A DNA stretch of 64,000 nucleotides, from assembly GCF_000428905.1 (NCBI RefSeq), contig NZ_AUAV01000011.1, positions 1-64,000 on the forward strand. Reading direction: 5' to 3'. Source of the DNA: Brumicola pallidula DSM 14239 = ACAM 615. Its GTDB lineage: Bacteria; Pseudomonadota; Gammaproteobacteria; Enterobacterales; Alteromonadaceae. The position numbers were made by a program, and so were the translations under genes. Positions 48,301 to 56,453 of the stretch are shown here, piece after piece (position 1 is the stretch's first letter; each line of letters starts with the position of its first letter). The notes beneath the pieces were generated by a model. It saw nothing but the letters and a program-made list of their open reading frames with translations, made no database searches and was not told where the DNA came from.

Positions 48301-48598
48301 TATATTAGCTGTACTTTTATACCTAATTATTAGGAAAACGCGCTTGCAACACTACGAAATTCCGGCCGGAGATATTGTGGTATTAATTGAAGATGTGGGT
48401 GATCGCGTAAAATTGGCAATGCACAAATTAAGCAACCATAACAGCGCTTCGGATGTAAAAAAGTATGGTTTAGGCAAGACCTACGTTAAAATAAAGGCGT
48501 ATATAATTAACATTGAATCTGAAAGTTCTGGCCCTAACCCAGGCGTAGTTTTATTGGGTTTTATACTTGTTGTGACCGTCGTTTCATATTTAAATTAG
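45371..48598 (+). CDS. Double-module NuoL/MnhA-like antiporter protein (1075 residues)
   Basis: This protein contains two complete NuoL/M-like modules in one chain. Module 1 has Glu140 (FYELLTL) and GLGVKAALIPLHGWLP. Module 2, from about residue 520, has GFGVKLGLIPFHVWLP and MVKAGLIGWL, but the helix-5 glutamate is Thr642 (FFTLMSL). A cytoplasmic segment of about 60 residues and a last helix close the chain. The usual MrpA DUF4040/MbhE tail is absent and is instead encoded by separate genes. Together with MnhD the operon supplies three antiporter modules. It ends six bases from the convergent RND gene without a visible terminator. Confidence 0.88.
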   Translation: MSWQTTLPLLIVLSAMVSGILILRVKEHANKLRTSLNIFGALLCVTLVVIMLVGVYQGEVFETRFTLLPNMDLVLKADALSLLFVSLSAVLWFFTTIYAIGYLEESANRSRFFGFFGFCVSATMGVALAGNLITFLIFYELLTLVTYPLVMHKGNPASMRAGRTYLIYTMIGGAVLLAGVVWLKSIAGPLDFDATGVLEQMPNISENHLRIIFILLIAGLGVKAALIPLHGWLPVAMAAPAPVSALLHAVAVVKAGVFGIVRVVYDVYGIEFSRELGLTLGLAIIAAATIIYASLRAIAQNDLKKRLAYSTVSQVSYIALGTAIAGPIATIGGIVHLVHQGLMKITMFFCAGNLAETLGINKISDLNGAGRRMPVTMTAFSFAALGMIGLPPAAGFVSKWYLGVGAIEVDAYWIIAVLAISSLLNAIYFLPILYAAWFLPAKSEWPNGESPKAKPKGLFEAHWMLILPPAITASLALLAGVFAGSSLSPLYWTELVAAREYGSDFVLVAQQNAILQPALWWCVLLPLLATTTLTIRWVRQRCLILLPLAAAPVLFASILLEPNGANTLSELFFGSIMSMGASDKIFLILASLVWFAAGLYSVGYMKDKADKVQYCLFFLLAMCGNFGLIFAQDLFGFITFFTLMSLSSYGLVIHTADDAARKAAKTYVQWVIIGEVILFAGLTGLAYSSGAISEAASSTTQAYWVTLFLVAGFGVKLGLIPFHVWLPRAHPAAPVPASALLSGVMVKAGLIGWLRFLPLGDVAISSIGTGLIYLGFSGTFLAALVGLLQKNAKSVLAYSTISQMGIVIAAVGVGLKYPELWPAVLPAIVLFAFHHGIVKATLFLCVDFIPALASRRSLRILAIICLIIPVFAIIGLPFSSGAMAKSALKGSFSELAMLPTLLLLSAVGTSLLMLRFVDILWNSTKNVQNSGLDIWRCLSFALLFFSSVVFIYALPESRLFWVKELSFSTLVLPLLPLILAVLLYLIIRKTRLQHYEIPAGDIVVLIEDVGDRVKLAMHKLSNHNSASDVKKYGLGKTYVKIKAYIINIESESSGPNPGVVLLGFILVVTVVSYLN

Positions 48599-48604
48599 AG
48601 AGCC

Positions 48605-51600
48605 TCAAACACGTTTTCGACTCTCTCTCCAATTTGAAAATTGCTCACCAATCATCAGCATGCAAGGGGTTAAAAACAAGGTTAACAGTGTAGCGAAGGT
48701 CAATCCACCAGCAATAGTGCTCGATAATTGTGTCCACCATTGAGAAGAAGGTGCACCTACTGAAATATTACGTCCTAGAACATCGATGGTTAGTCCAAAT
48801 ACCATGGGCATGAGTCCCAATACGGTTGTTACTGAGGTGAGTAATACAGGTCGCATTCTTTGCGCGCAAGTACGTAAAATAGCTTCCTTCGCATTCAGTC
48901 CTTTGCTTTTCAAATCGTTGAAGGTATCAATCAGAACGATATTGTTGTTCACCACAATGCCCGCAAGCGCAATTACGCCAATGCCGCTCATTACTACGCC
49001 AAATGCTTGTCCTGTTAGTAGCAGGCCAATAAATACACCCGTGGTAGAGAAAACAATTGCACTTAATACAATAAAGGATTGATAGAAGCTATTAAATTGC
49101 GTGAGCAAAATCAGTAACATCATAAATATTGCAATGATAAAGGCGGTGCCTAAAAAAGACATGGTTTCTTGAAGATCTTCGTCTTGGCCTTTAAAACGTA
49201 GGATAACACCCTGAGGTAATGGGTCAGCGGCAAGTGCATTTTTCATTAAAGTAACTTGTTGATCAGCCAATACGCCCTCTTCAATAGCCGCTTTTATACT
49301 CATTACTCTGCGCCCATCAGTGCGATTGACTCTGCCAGTTTTTTGCGCTGGTTCAAAGGTCACGAAGTTGCGTATAGGCACATTACCGGCACTTGTTGGT
49401 ATGCGTAATTCGTTAAGTTGTTGCAGGTTGCGTTCGCTTTGGGGAAACCTAAGCCTAATTTCAAGTTCCTCTTCAGCGTCGTCGGGGCGATATTCAGCTA
49501 GCAGAACACCATTTGTAATCATGGTCACTACGTTACCTAACAAGGTAACGTCGGCGTCAAATTGCGCGGCTTTTTCGCGATCTACTATTAGCTTCCATTC
49601 AATGCTTGGCAGCGGGCGGCTATCTTCAACATCTACAAAGTTACCCACTTCTTGCATTAATGTCAGAATGTGTTCAACACCTTGGTTTAGTTTGTCATTT
49701 TGAATAGCGCTAATTTCAATATCGAAAGGTTTTCCGCCTGCCGGTCCCGATTCTTGTTCGCGTATTTGTACTTTAATACCCGGAATATTGCCGGCTTCAC
49801 TGCGTAGCCGTTTTATAATGTCGACCGCTGGTGGGCGTTCTTGCCAGTTGGTAAGCTCTAATTGAATCACCCCAATGACGTCTGCAGGCATATTTCCTTC
49901 GGTCTGTGCACCTCCTCCCATAGTGCGCGTGTATACTGACTTAATGCCTTTTTTTGTGAGTAAATCTTGTTCAACTTGCGCGACTAAAAGATCGCGTTCA
50001 ATAATCGATAAGTCACCACGAGCTTGCACTTGAACTTGAATAAACTCAGGCTCAATAGTGGGGAAAAACTCGACGCCTTTACCCAAAGTAAAATAGGCTA
50101 CGTAAGCCAGTATCAGCGCCAATACTACGCCCATTAGAATACGCTTCGGATGATCAATAATCGGTTCTAGAGTGCGTAAATAAGTACCTACGCCTCCTTT
50201 TATTGAATTAAGGTCACCATTTTCACTGGCTCGTAAATCACCATCTGTATCTTCAGCTTGTTTGTTTTTTGCGACTTTATCACTAGTAATAATCCCGCCT
50301 AGTACCGGAATAAAAATGAGTGCCATAAAGAGTGATGCGCCTAAGGTAATAATAACGGTCATAGGTAAGAGCTTCATGAACTCTCCTGTTATGCCGGGCC
50401 AAAATAGTAAGGGAAAAAAGACCACTAAGGTAGTCGCAGTAGAGGCAATAATTGGCCAACTCATGCGTTTAGAAGCGGCGGCGAAAGCTTGCTTTGGGGT
50501 CGCACCTTCAGATATTTTTCGGTCGGCAAGCTCTATCGTGACTATAGCGCCATCGACTAGCATTCCCACCACTAAAATAAGACTAAATAACACAACGATG
50601 TTAAGTGTCATGCCAAGGGCGCTAATAATTAACATCCCGGCTAAAAATGAACCAGGAATAGATAAGCCAACTAATATTGAAGGGCGAACGCCAAGGACAG
50701 CAACAATTACAATCATGACTAAAATAATGGCCGTGATTACGTTGTTTTCTAAGTTGCCGAGCATGTCTTTTATTTGCTCTGATTTATCCTGTAAGTAATC
50801 CACCTTGATGCTGTCAGGCCAAAAGGATTTGTTTTTTTCAACGATGTTTCTAACTTGGGCGATGGTTTCAATAATATTCGCGCCTGTGCGTTTTGAAACT
50901 TCTAGCGCTAGGGCAGTTTCACCTTGAATACGGGCAAATGAGCTAGGGTCTTTAAAGGTACGACGAATAGTCGCTACATCTTCAAAGGTAACGATAGTAT
51001 TGCCCTCGCGTTTAATCGGTAAGCTTTGTAAATCGCGTAAGCCCTCAATAACGCCTGGTACTTTAAACACCATGCGTCCTGCACTTTGCTCAAGCGCTCC
51101 GGCAGCAACCAATCGGTTGTTTTGCGTCACAAAGTTAAATACATCGTTTAACGATAAGTTATAAGTTTCAAGCTTATTAGGCTCAATAATCACCTCTAGA
51201 AGTTCTTCGCGTTGACCCCCAATGTCGACTTCTAATACGCCTGACAATCCTTCTATTTGGTCTTGTAAACTGCGAGCAATAACAAGTAAGGTTCTTTCCG
51301 GTAATTCGCCAGAGAGAACTACCGTTAACACAGGAAACAAAGCAACATTGACCTCGGTGACTCGTGGTTCGTCTGTACCTTGTGGGAGTTCGGCTCTCGC
51401 TAGGTCGACTTTTTCACGCACATCTTGTAAGGCAAAGTCAGGATTAAAACCCGCATCAAATTCAAGTGTTACTGAAGCAAATCCTTCAGCACCTACCCCA
51501 CGCATCTCTTTGAGTCCTTCCAAAGACTGCAGTTCCTTTTCTAAAGGTTTTAGCAATAAACGCTCGGCATCTTCGGGCGCGATCCCCTCATAATTGACCG

Positions 51601-51745
51601 ACACGTAAATAGTCGGTATGGGGATATCGGGCTCGGACTCTTTTGGGATACTAAAATAAGCACTTGTCCCCATAATCAAAATTATAATGAACGAGAGCGC
51701 AACGGTACGTGAACGACTAAAGGCGCCGTCAATCAGACGATCCAT
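48605..51745 (-). CDS. RND-family efflux transporter (inner-membrane pump)
   Basis: This 1046-residue pump has the RND layout: N-terminal helix, large periplasmic loop, central membrane cluster, second loop and C-terminal helices. It includes GMLVDGAIVTIE, the helix-4-like NIVVLFSLILVVGMLVDGAI segment and IALAGIVVNNNIVLIDTF. It resembles the broad MdtB/CusA-related HAE group rather than AcrB closely, and the substrate is unknown. It follows the membrane-fusion gene by one base. No outer-membrane channel gene is in the operon, so it must borrow a TolC. Confidence 0.9.
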   Translation of the reverse strand: MDRLIDGAFSRSRTVALSFIIILIMGTSAYFSIPKESEPDIPIPTIYVSVNYEGIAPEDAERLLLKPLEKELQSLEGLKEMRGVGAEGFASVTLEFDAGFNPDFALQDVREKVDLARAELPQGTDEPRVTEVNVALFPVLTVVLSGELPERTLLVIARSLQDQIEGLSGVLEVDIGGQREELLEVIIEPNKLETYNLSLNDVFNFVTQNNRLVAAGALEQSAGRMVFKVPGVIEGLRDLQSLPIKREGNTIVTFEDVATIRRTFKDPSSFARIQGETALALEVSKRTGANIIETIAQVRNIVEKNKSFWPDSIKVDYLQDKSEQIKDMLGNLENNVITAIILVMIVIVAVLGVRPSILVGLSIPGSFLAGMLIISALGMTLNIVVLFSLILVVGMLVDGAIVTIELADRKISEGATPKQAFAAASKRMSWPIIASTATTLVVFFPLLFWPGITGEFMKLLPMTVIITLGASLFMALIFIPVLGGIITSDKVAKNKQAEDTDGDLRASENGDLNSIKGGVGTYLRTLEPIIDHPKRILMGVVLALILAYVAYFTLGKGVEFFPTIEPEFIQVQVQARGDLSIIERDLLVAQVEQDLLTKKGIKSVYTRTMGGGAQTEGNMPADVIGVIQLELTNWQERPPAVDIIKRLRSEAGNIPGIKVQIREQESGPAGGKPFDIEISAIQNDKLNQGVEHILTLMQEVGNFVDVEDSRPLPSIEWKLIVDREKAAQFDADVTLLGNVVTMITNGVLLAEYRPDDAEEELEIRLRFPQSERNLQQLNELRIPTSAGNVPIRNFVTFEPAQKTGRVNRTDGRRVMSIKAAIEEGVLADQQVTLMKNALAADPLPQGVILRFKGQDEDLQETMSFLGTAFIIAIFMMLLILLTQFNSFYQSFIVLSAIVFSTTGVFIGLLLTGQAFGVVMSGIGVIALAGIVVNNNIVLIDTFNDLKSKGLNAKEAILRTCAQRMRPVLLTSVTTVLGLMPMVFGLTIDVLGRNISVGAPSSQWWTQLSSTIAGGLTFATLLTLFLTPCMLMIGEQFSNWRESRKRV

Positions 51746-51746
51746 A

Positions 51747-52817
51747 CTATTGCGCCTGCTTGGTTATGGGCTTCACTTTATTGCCTGCTTTAACAAACCC
51801 TTGCCCCGTAATGATCACCCTTGCGGTATCAGGCAATCCTGTTACCCAAGCACCGTTGCTGTCGGATTGAACTAACTCAACAGGATAGAATTCAACAATG
51901 TCTTGCTCATTTACCGTTTTAACGCCAATTTCCCCTGAGTCGCTCAAGCTAAATAGTGCCGGTGACAAATAATACGCTTTTACCTTTTTTGTCGGTATTT
52001 GTGCTTTTGCACCAATGCCCGAGCGTAAACTGCCGTTTGCGTTGTCTATTTCAATTTCAACATCAAATGTACGCGTGCTGCTATTGGCACGTGGGGAAAT
52101 GTATCGGACACTGCCTTGGCGAGACACGCCATTGGCAAAGTCAACTTGTGCAGTCATCTCTTTTTCTACGTTTGCTATGTCCTGCTGTGCAATGGTGACT
52201 AACACAACAAGAGGGTGGTTTTCGACCACGATCGCGATAGGTGTATTGACCTCTATATAGTCTCCTTCTTCTACCAAACGTTTTTCCAATATACCGCTTA
52301 AAGGTGACACAATTGTTGTGTTTTTTATATCTCGCTGAATATTTGCCACATTCGTTTCTGATACTTTTAAGTTGGCAAATGCTGTTTCTACTTCACCCTC
52401 TGATTGAAACTTCTTATCTTCGAGTTTTTTCACTCTTTCGTAGGTTTTTTGGTTGAGTTTAAGTAAGGCTTTTTGTTGCTCTAGCACTAGCATTCTGTCT
52501 TGAATATCTATGCTGATGATTACATCGTTAGTGCTCAACGCTAGACCTTCTTTGGCTTTTACTGAAACCACATTACCAAAGGTTTGAGATCTGATCGTTA
52601 CCACTCTATTAGGCTCAGATTGACCTTGCGCAGTCACCAATATCGACTTGTCTTGCGCTGTTAATTGTGCAATTTCAACACTAAATAGATCCTTTGACTG
52701 CGCATTGTTAAGCAAATCACTATTTGATTTTTTATCGCTTTCAACGAATAAGCCGCTCAGCATCCATGTGCACAAAATCACAATAAATGCCAAGGCAATA
52801 ATATACGGGTTCTTCAT
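51747..52817 (-). CDS. RND efflux membrane-fusion (periplasmic adaptor) protein
   Basis: This 356-residue adaptor has an N-terminal membrane anchor (residues about 5-22), a lipoyl-like half with VKAKEGLALSTNDVIISID, a coiled-coil hairpin (about 105-165), and beta-barrel and proximal domains (VSPLSGILEKRLVEEGDYIEV, shown as SPLSGILEKRLVEEGDY). It links the RND pump to an outer-membrane channel. It lies 47 bases after the regulator and one base before the pump gene. Confidence 0.9.
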   Translation of the reverse strand: MKNPYIIALAFIVILCTWMLSGLFVESDKKSNSDLLNNAQSKDLFSVEIAQLTAQDKSILVTAQGQSEPNRVVTIRSQTFGNVVSVKAKEGLALSTNDVIISIDIQDRMLVLEQQKALLKLNQKTYERVKKLEDKKFQSEGEVETAFANLKVSETNVANIQRDIKNTTIVSPLSGILEKRLVEEGDYIEVNTPIAIVVENHPLVVLVTIAQQDIANVEKEMTAQVDFANGVSRQGSVRYISPRANSSTRTFDVEIEIDNANGSLRSGIGAKAQIPTKKVKAYYLSPALFSLSDSGEIGVKTVNEQDIVEFYPVELVQSDSNGAWVTGLPDTARVIITGQGFVKAGNKVKPITKQAQ

Positions 52818-52864
52818 TACTAAGGGGTTCCTAAATTTAAAAATTTTGCTTTACGTTTAGCAAG

Positions 52865-53314
52865 TTACTTGTTGGTGATAGCCAAGGAAGCGTGATAAAA
52901 ATCTTTGTAAAATTTTTCCAGTTCTTGTAAGCGTTTTTGTGCACCACTCCATTGTTCGGGTAGTTGCTCTCTTGCTTCTTCTACTACTTCCTGAGCGTAT
53001 AGCATACGGGTTTGTATTCCTCGCATTAGGCTGACGTACGGATTTTTACGTAAGCGAAAATAGTTTTGTCTTTCACCCGGTTTGGTGGTGCGCTCTATTA
53101 TGCTGAGTGTCTCTAGTAATCGCGTATTGGTGCTTATACTGGCGCGGCTAACTTGCAATTTTTCGCTCAGTTGGGAAAAGCTAAAAGGCTCATCAAACAA
53201 GACTAATACACCCAATATCCTGCCCGATATTCGCGGCATGCCCTCAGCTTGACTAATCAGCCCAAGTCGTTCGATAAATTCTTCAATGGCTTGTTCAGTT
53301 TTTTCTGATCTCAA
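52865..53314 (-). CDS. GbsR/MarR-type transcriptional regulator
   Basis: This 149-residue winged-helix protein shows GRILGVLVLFDEPFSFSQLSEKLQVSRASIS in two adjoining parts and LSIIERTTKPGERQNYFRL, typical of GbsR/MarR relatives. The C-terminus is a helical dimer region. The start is TTG at 53314 without a strong ribosome-binding site. It is the first gene of the efflux operon and its own promoter carries phased palindromes, so autoregulation and control of the pump are likely. Confidence 0.85.
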   Translation of the reverse strand: MRSEKTEQAIEEFIERLGLISQAEGMPRISGRILGVLVLFDEPFSFSQLSEKLQVSRASISTNTRLLETLSIIERTTKPGERQNYFRLRKNPYVSLMRGIQTRMLYAQEVVEEAREQLPEQWSGAQKRLQELEKFYKDFYHASLAITNK

Positions 53315-53351
53315 TTTGTTCTACTCATGCTCACAAGAAATATTCATACTG

Positions 53352-53426
53352 TTCAGTTGAAACTGAATAATATAAACATTAGTGCTCAATTGCAATTGAT
53401 AGTAGGTAAAAATCCCCTTTCAATTG
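53352..53426 (-). promoter_or_regulatory. Promoter of the efflux operon with three phased operator-like sites
   Basis: On the reverse strand TTGCAA (53390-53395) and TATTAT (53367-53372) have a 17-base spacer. TCAATTGCAATTGA (53386-53399), a perfect palindrome, covers the -35. TTCAGTT-GA-AACTGAA (53352-53367) covers the region just after the -10. A half site TTCAATTG (53419-53426) lies upstream. Centres are 33-34 bases apart. Confidence 0.7.
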
Positions 53427-53570
53427 CCAGTCGAGAAGCGTAACTGCTGCAGATAGACTTGCATTCAGATCTTGACCCAACGGTCTACGTTAATTGTTAT
53501 ACTTGCCGAGATTGTAATATAAGAGATAAATTCACGAAGCCAGCCAAGGAAAATGAGAATTAACTCGATG

Positions 53571-53960
53571 TCAGTTCGACCGTAAATGTTTCAGTATTGC
53601 GCAATCTTTAATACGTTCATGTTTGCAACAATTCGCCAGTGTTTTCAAGTTTTGCTCTAGTTGATGCAATTCATATTGGGCAATGCGTATTTTCTCAAGT
53701 TGCTGAAAAATTATTGTATCAACTTGCTTGCACGGATCGTTGCCACTGCTCTGCACTACAACCAGTCGCTTTATGTCAGCCAATGGGATACGCAACTCTT
53801 TGCAACGGCGAATGAATTTTAACAAGGACACATCTTGGTCATCATAATAGCGGTAACCGTTATCACCACGTTTCGCTTTTGACAGTAGACTAATGTCTTC
53901 GTAATAGCGGATGGTTTTAGCGCTTACCCCAGTAAAACTGGCTAATTGTTTTATTTGCAT
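53571..53960 (-). CDS. MerR-family metal sensor, ZntR/CadR/PbrR-like
   Basis: This 129-residue regulator has a MerR winged helix (MQIKQLASFTGVSAKTIRYYE) and the dimer helix. Cys77 and the C-terminal cluster Cys111-Cys112, His114 and Cys120 match the positions of metal ligands in ZntR (C79, C114, C115, H119, C124) and CadR/PbrR (C77, C112, C119). A divalent soft metal such as Zn, Cd or Pb is therefore the probable signal. It is divergent from a TonB receptor gene, with a MerR-type promoter in between. Confidence 0.88.
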   Translation of the reverse strand: MQIKQLASFTGVSAKTIRYYEDISLLSKAKRGDNGYRYYDDQDVSLLKFIRRCKELRIPLADIKRLVVVQSSGNDPCKQVDTIIFQQLEKIRIAQYELHQLEQNLKTLANCCKHERIKDCAILKHLRSN

Positions 53961-53966
53961 GTTTGC

Positions 53967-53997
53967 TTGACATTCCCGTAGCTGGAAGCTTTATTCT
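53967..53997 (+). promoter_or_regulatory. MerR-type promoter with 19-base spacer, facing the TonB receptor
   Basis: TTGACA (53967-53972) and TATTCT (53992-53997) are 19 bases apart, the overlong spacing that MerR activators correct. The spacer holds a dyad TTCC (53973-53976)/GGAA (53984-53987) centred at 53980. It points away from the merR gene. Confidence 0.78.
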
Positions 53998-54062
53998 ACA
54001 CACAATAAATATCAAAGTAACCAAAACCCATTGGATGAACGCTGCTGCGTGGGCACAGCTGG

Positions 54063-54104
54063 GTGAGTGCTGTGGCGTGAGTGCTGTGGCGTGAGTGCTG
54101 TGGA
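54063..54104. repeat. 14-bp tandem repeat, three copies
   Basis: GTGAGTGCTGTGGC is at 54063 and 54077, and GTGAGTGCTGTGGA at 54091. It lies in the leader of the TonB receptor gene. Confidence 0.9.
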
Positions 54105-54167
54105 ATAAATAAGTAAGCGACGAGTAGACACCCGCATGTATTTTAATTTAGCGATAGAATTTTGAAA

Positions 54168-56390
54168 ATGAAGCAACAAAATGAAGCAACAAAATCAAGC
54201 AACAAAATGCGACATACAAAAAAGCATTTATCCATTAAGACCTCTCTAGCATTAAGGAATATGATCATTATGAGCGCTTTTCACTTCTGTAAACAATTTG
54301 TTTTATTCATTGTTACCGTCACTATGTTCGCTTTTAAATCGCAAGCTCATCAGAGTGAAACCCAGACAAACGCTAACTCATCTTCACCACAGGAATTGAT
54401 GATAACTGACACATCTTTTGATAAAGACAAGCATAAACATGAGAATGCTGAAAACAAATCTAAAGATGAAAATATGCATGATGATGAACATATGCATGAC
54501 GATGCCGAACATGACGAGCTTGAATCTATTCTCGTTACATCCACTCGTTCGGGTCGGTCAATTAACAATGAGCCTATTCGAGTAGAAGTAATCAACAGCG
54601 AAGAGCTTCAAGAGAAAGCCATTATGCGCCCGGGTAACATCTCCATGTTGGTAGCTGAAACTGGGGGTGTACGAGTACAAACTACTTCACCGGCTTTAGG
54701 CAGTGCAAACATTCGCTTACAAGGTCTTTACGGTCGCTACACTCAGTTACTTAACGATGGCTTAGCCCTTTATGGCGGTCAAGCTTCCTCCATTGGCCTG
54801 CTGCAGATCCCGCCAACTGACTTGTCCCGTGTTGAAATAATCAAGGGCTCGGCATCTTCACTATATGGCGGCTCCGCTATGGGTGGCGTAATCAATCTAA
54901 TTTCACGCAGGCCCTCACAAAAGCCCGAAGCCGAAATACTGTTGAATGCAACTTCGCGCGATGGGCAAGACATAACCACCTATTTAGCTGCACCTATTAA
55001 CGATTCTTTTGGCGCATCCCTTACCGCTGGTTCTCATCATCAAGCTAAACAAGACCTCGATGACGACGGCTGGATTGACATGGCAGGGTATGAGCGTTTC
55101 ACTGCTCGGCCACGCTTGTTTTGGGACAGTGAAAACGGCGCAAGCTTATACGCAACAGCTGGCTTTATGACAGAAAAACGCGAAGGCGGCACAAGAGTGG
55201 GCCAAACTGTCCCAGATGGTAGCACTTTTAAGCAAAACCAAGACAGCGAGCGCTTTGATGCTGGTCTAATTGCTAATGTCCCCTTAGGAGACTTATTAAG
55301 CTGGAAAGCACGCGGATCCGCCATGGTACAAACTCATAATAAACAGTTTGGTGACGTACTAGACGACGACCGTCATGAGAGTTATCTTTTGGAGAGCACA
55401 TTGTCGGGTTATACGCTCAGCTCACAATGGGTTGTTGGTTTAGCCATGCAGTCAGATAGCTTTGAATCCGAAGATTTTCCTAACTTCAATTATTCATACG
55501 AAGTACCGGGTATATTTGCGCAAACTGACTATGAGTTCACAGAACAAATTTCTACCTCAATCAGCGCACGTTTAGATGATCATAGCGAGTTTGGATCGCA
55601 GTTTAGTCCGCGCATATCACTGCTATATCGCCCTGATGATTGGACTATTCGGGCCTCTTATGGACGCGGCTATTTTGCGCCGACACCCTTCGTAGAAGAG
55701 ATTGAAGCAGCCGGTCTGTCGCGCCTCGAGCCGCTAAATAACATAAGAGCAGAAACGGCTATCACCTCTTCTTTGGACATTGGATACCAATACAATAAAC
55801 TTGAAACTAACCTTACCTTCTTTACTTCAAGCGTCGATGGCGTGACTGAGTTACAAGCTTTGGCTTCTCAAACCGGCGGGCCACTTGACCGAGTTCGTTT
55901 ACTGAATGCGGCAGGAAAATCGCGTATTTATGGCTCAGAGATACTCCTTCGCTATAAATGGCAAGACTATAAACTCACCGCCAGCTATTTATACTTAGAT
56001 GCGACTGAATTTGACGCAACCAGTTTAAGCCGTCAGCGTATTGAGCTTACTCCGCAACATTCAGCCGGCTTTGTCGCTATGAAGGAGCAGCACGGTAAAT
56101 TTAGGATTGGTTTTGAAGCCTATTATACAGGTATACAGCGTTTAAACGGCAATCCTTTCCGGACTGAGAGCCTGCCCTATTGGCACCTCGGGCTAATGGG
56201 CGAAATTACGAGAGGCCGGTTCAGCTGGTTTATCAACGCGGAGAACTTGCTCGATATACGACAGACCAAAGAAGATTCGCTAGTGTTGCCCATACGGTCA
56301 CCCGATGGGCAATGGACCACCAATATTTGGTCACGCAACGACGGCTTTATTGTTAATGCGGGTGTAAGAATTCGATTAGGGGGGTATTGA
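54168..56390 (+). CDS. TonB-dependent outer-membrane receptor with His/Asp-rich N-terminus
   Basis: This receptor, about 740 residues from the first ATG, has a signal peptide (FVLFIVTVTMFAFKSQAHQ), then a His/Asp/Glu-rich stretch (ENMHDDEHMHDDAEHDE), a plug domain (ILVTSTRSGRSINNEPIRVE; VEIIKGSASSLYGGSAMGGV) and a beta-barrel ending in VRIRLGGY. The acidic/His stretch suggests metal binding, as in zinc receptors of the ZnuD type. The start is uncertain: ATG at 54168, 54207, 54261 or 54270 are all in frame, and the region 54171-54209 is a tandem repeat. Control by the divergent MerR sensor is likely. Confidence 0.85.
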   Translation: MKQQNEATKSSNKMRHTKKHLSIKTSLALRNMIIMSAFHFCKQFVLFIVTVTMFAFKSQAHQSETQTNANSSSPQELMITDTSFDKDKHKHENAENKSKDENMHDDEHMHDDAEHDELESILVTSTRSGRSINNEPIRVEVINSEELQEKAIMRPGNISMLVAETGGVRVQTTSPALGSANIRLQGLYGRYTQLLNDGLALYGGQASSIGLLQIPPTDLSRVEIIKGSASSLYGGSAMGGVINLISRRPSQKPEAEILLNATSRDGQDITTYLAAPINDSFGASLTAGSHHQAKQDLDDDGWIDMAGYERFTARPRLFWDSENGASLYATAGFMTEKREGGTRVGQTVPDGSTFKQNQDSERFDAGLIANVPLGDLLSWKARGSAMVQTHNKQFGDVLDDDRHESYLLESTLSGYTLSSQWVVGLAMQSDSFESEDFPNFNYSYEVPGIFAQTDYEFTEQISTSISARLDDHSEFGSQFSPRISLLYRPDDWTIRASYGRGYFAPTPFVEEIEAAGLSRLEPLNNIRAETAITSSLDIGYQYNKLETNLTFFTSSVDGVTELQALASQTGGPLDRVRLLNAAGKSRIYGSEILLRYKWQDYKLTASYLYLDATEFDATSLSRQRIELTPQHSAGFVAMKEQHGKFRIGFEAYYTGIQRLNGNPFRTESLPYWHLGLMGEITRGRFSWFINAENLLDIRQTKEDSLVLPIRSPDGQWTTNIWSRNDGFIVNAGVRIRLGGY
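54171..54209. repeat. 13-bp tandem repeat, three copies, at the receptor start
   Basis: AAGCAACAAAATG, AAGCAACAAAATC and AAGCAACAAAATG run consecutively from 54171. Thirteen is not a multiple of three, so copy-number change would shift the frame from any upstream start codon. Confidence 0.9.
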
Positions 56391-56421
56391 GCTTCAAACA
56401 TGAAGTCCATCGCAGATATTA

Positions 56422-56453
56422 TTAGCGCTAATTATTGTTAGCGCTAATTATTG
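56422..56453. repeat. 16-bp tandem duplication at the desulfurase stop codon
   Basis: TTAGCGCTAATTATTG occurs twice in tandem (56422-56437 and 56438-56453). Each copy contains the palindrome TTAGCGCTAA. It overlaps the stop codon of the reverse-strand gene and may work as a hairpin between convergent genes. Confidence 0.85.

Noticed and set aside
50262-50798. 178-codon forward frame
   Set aside because: Lies opposite the RND pump gene and is a shadow of its codon usage.
54063-54209. A CRISPR array
   Set aside because: The repeats are short, directly tandem without spacers, and no cas gene is near.
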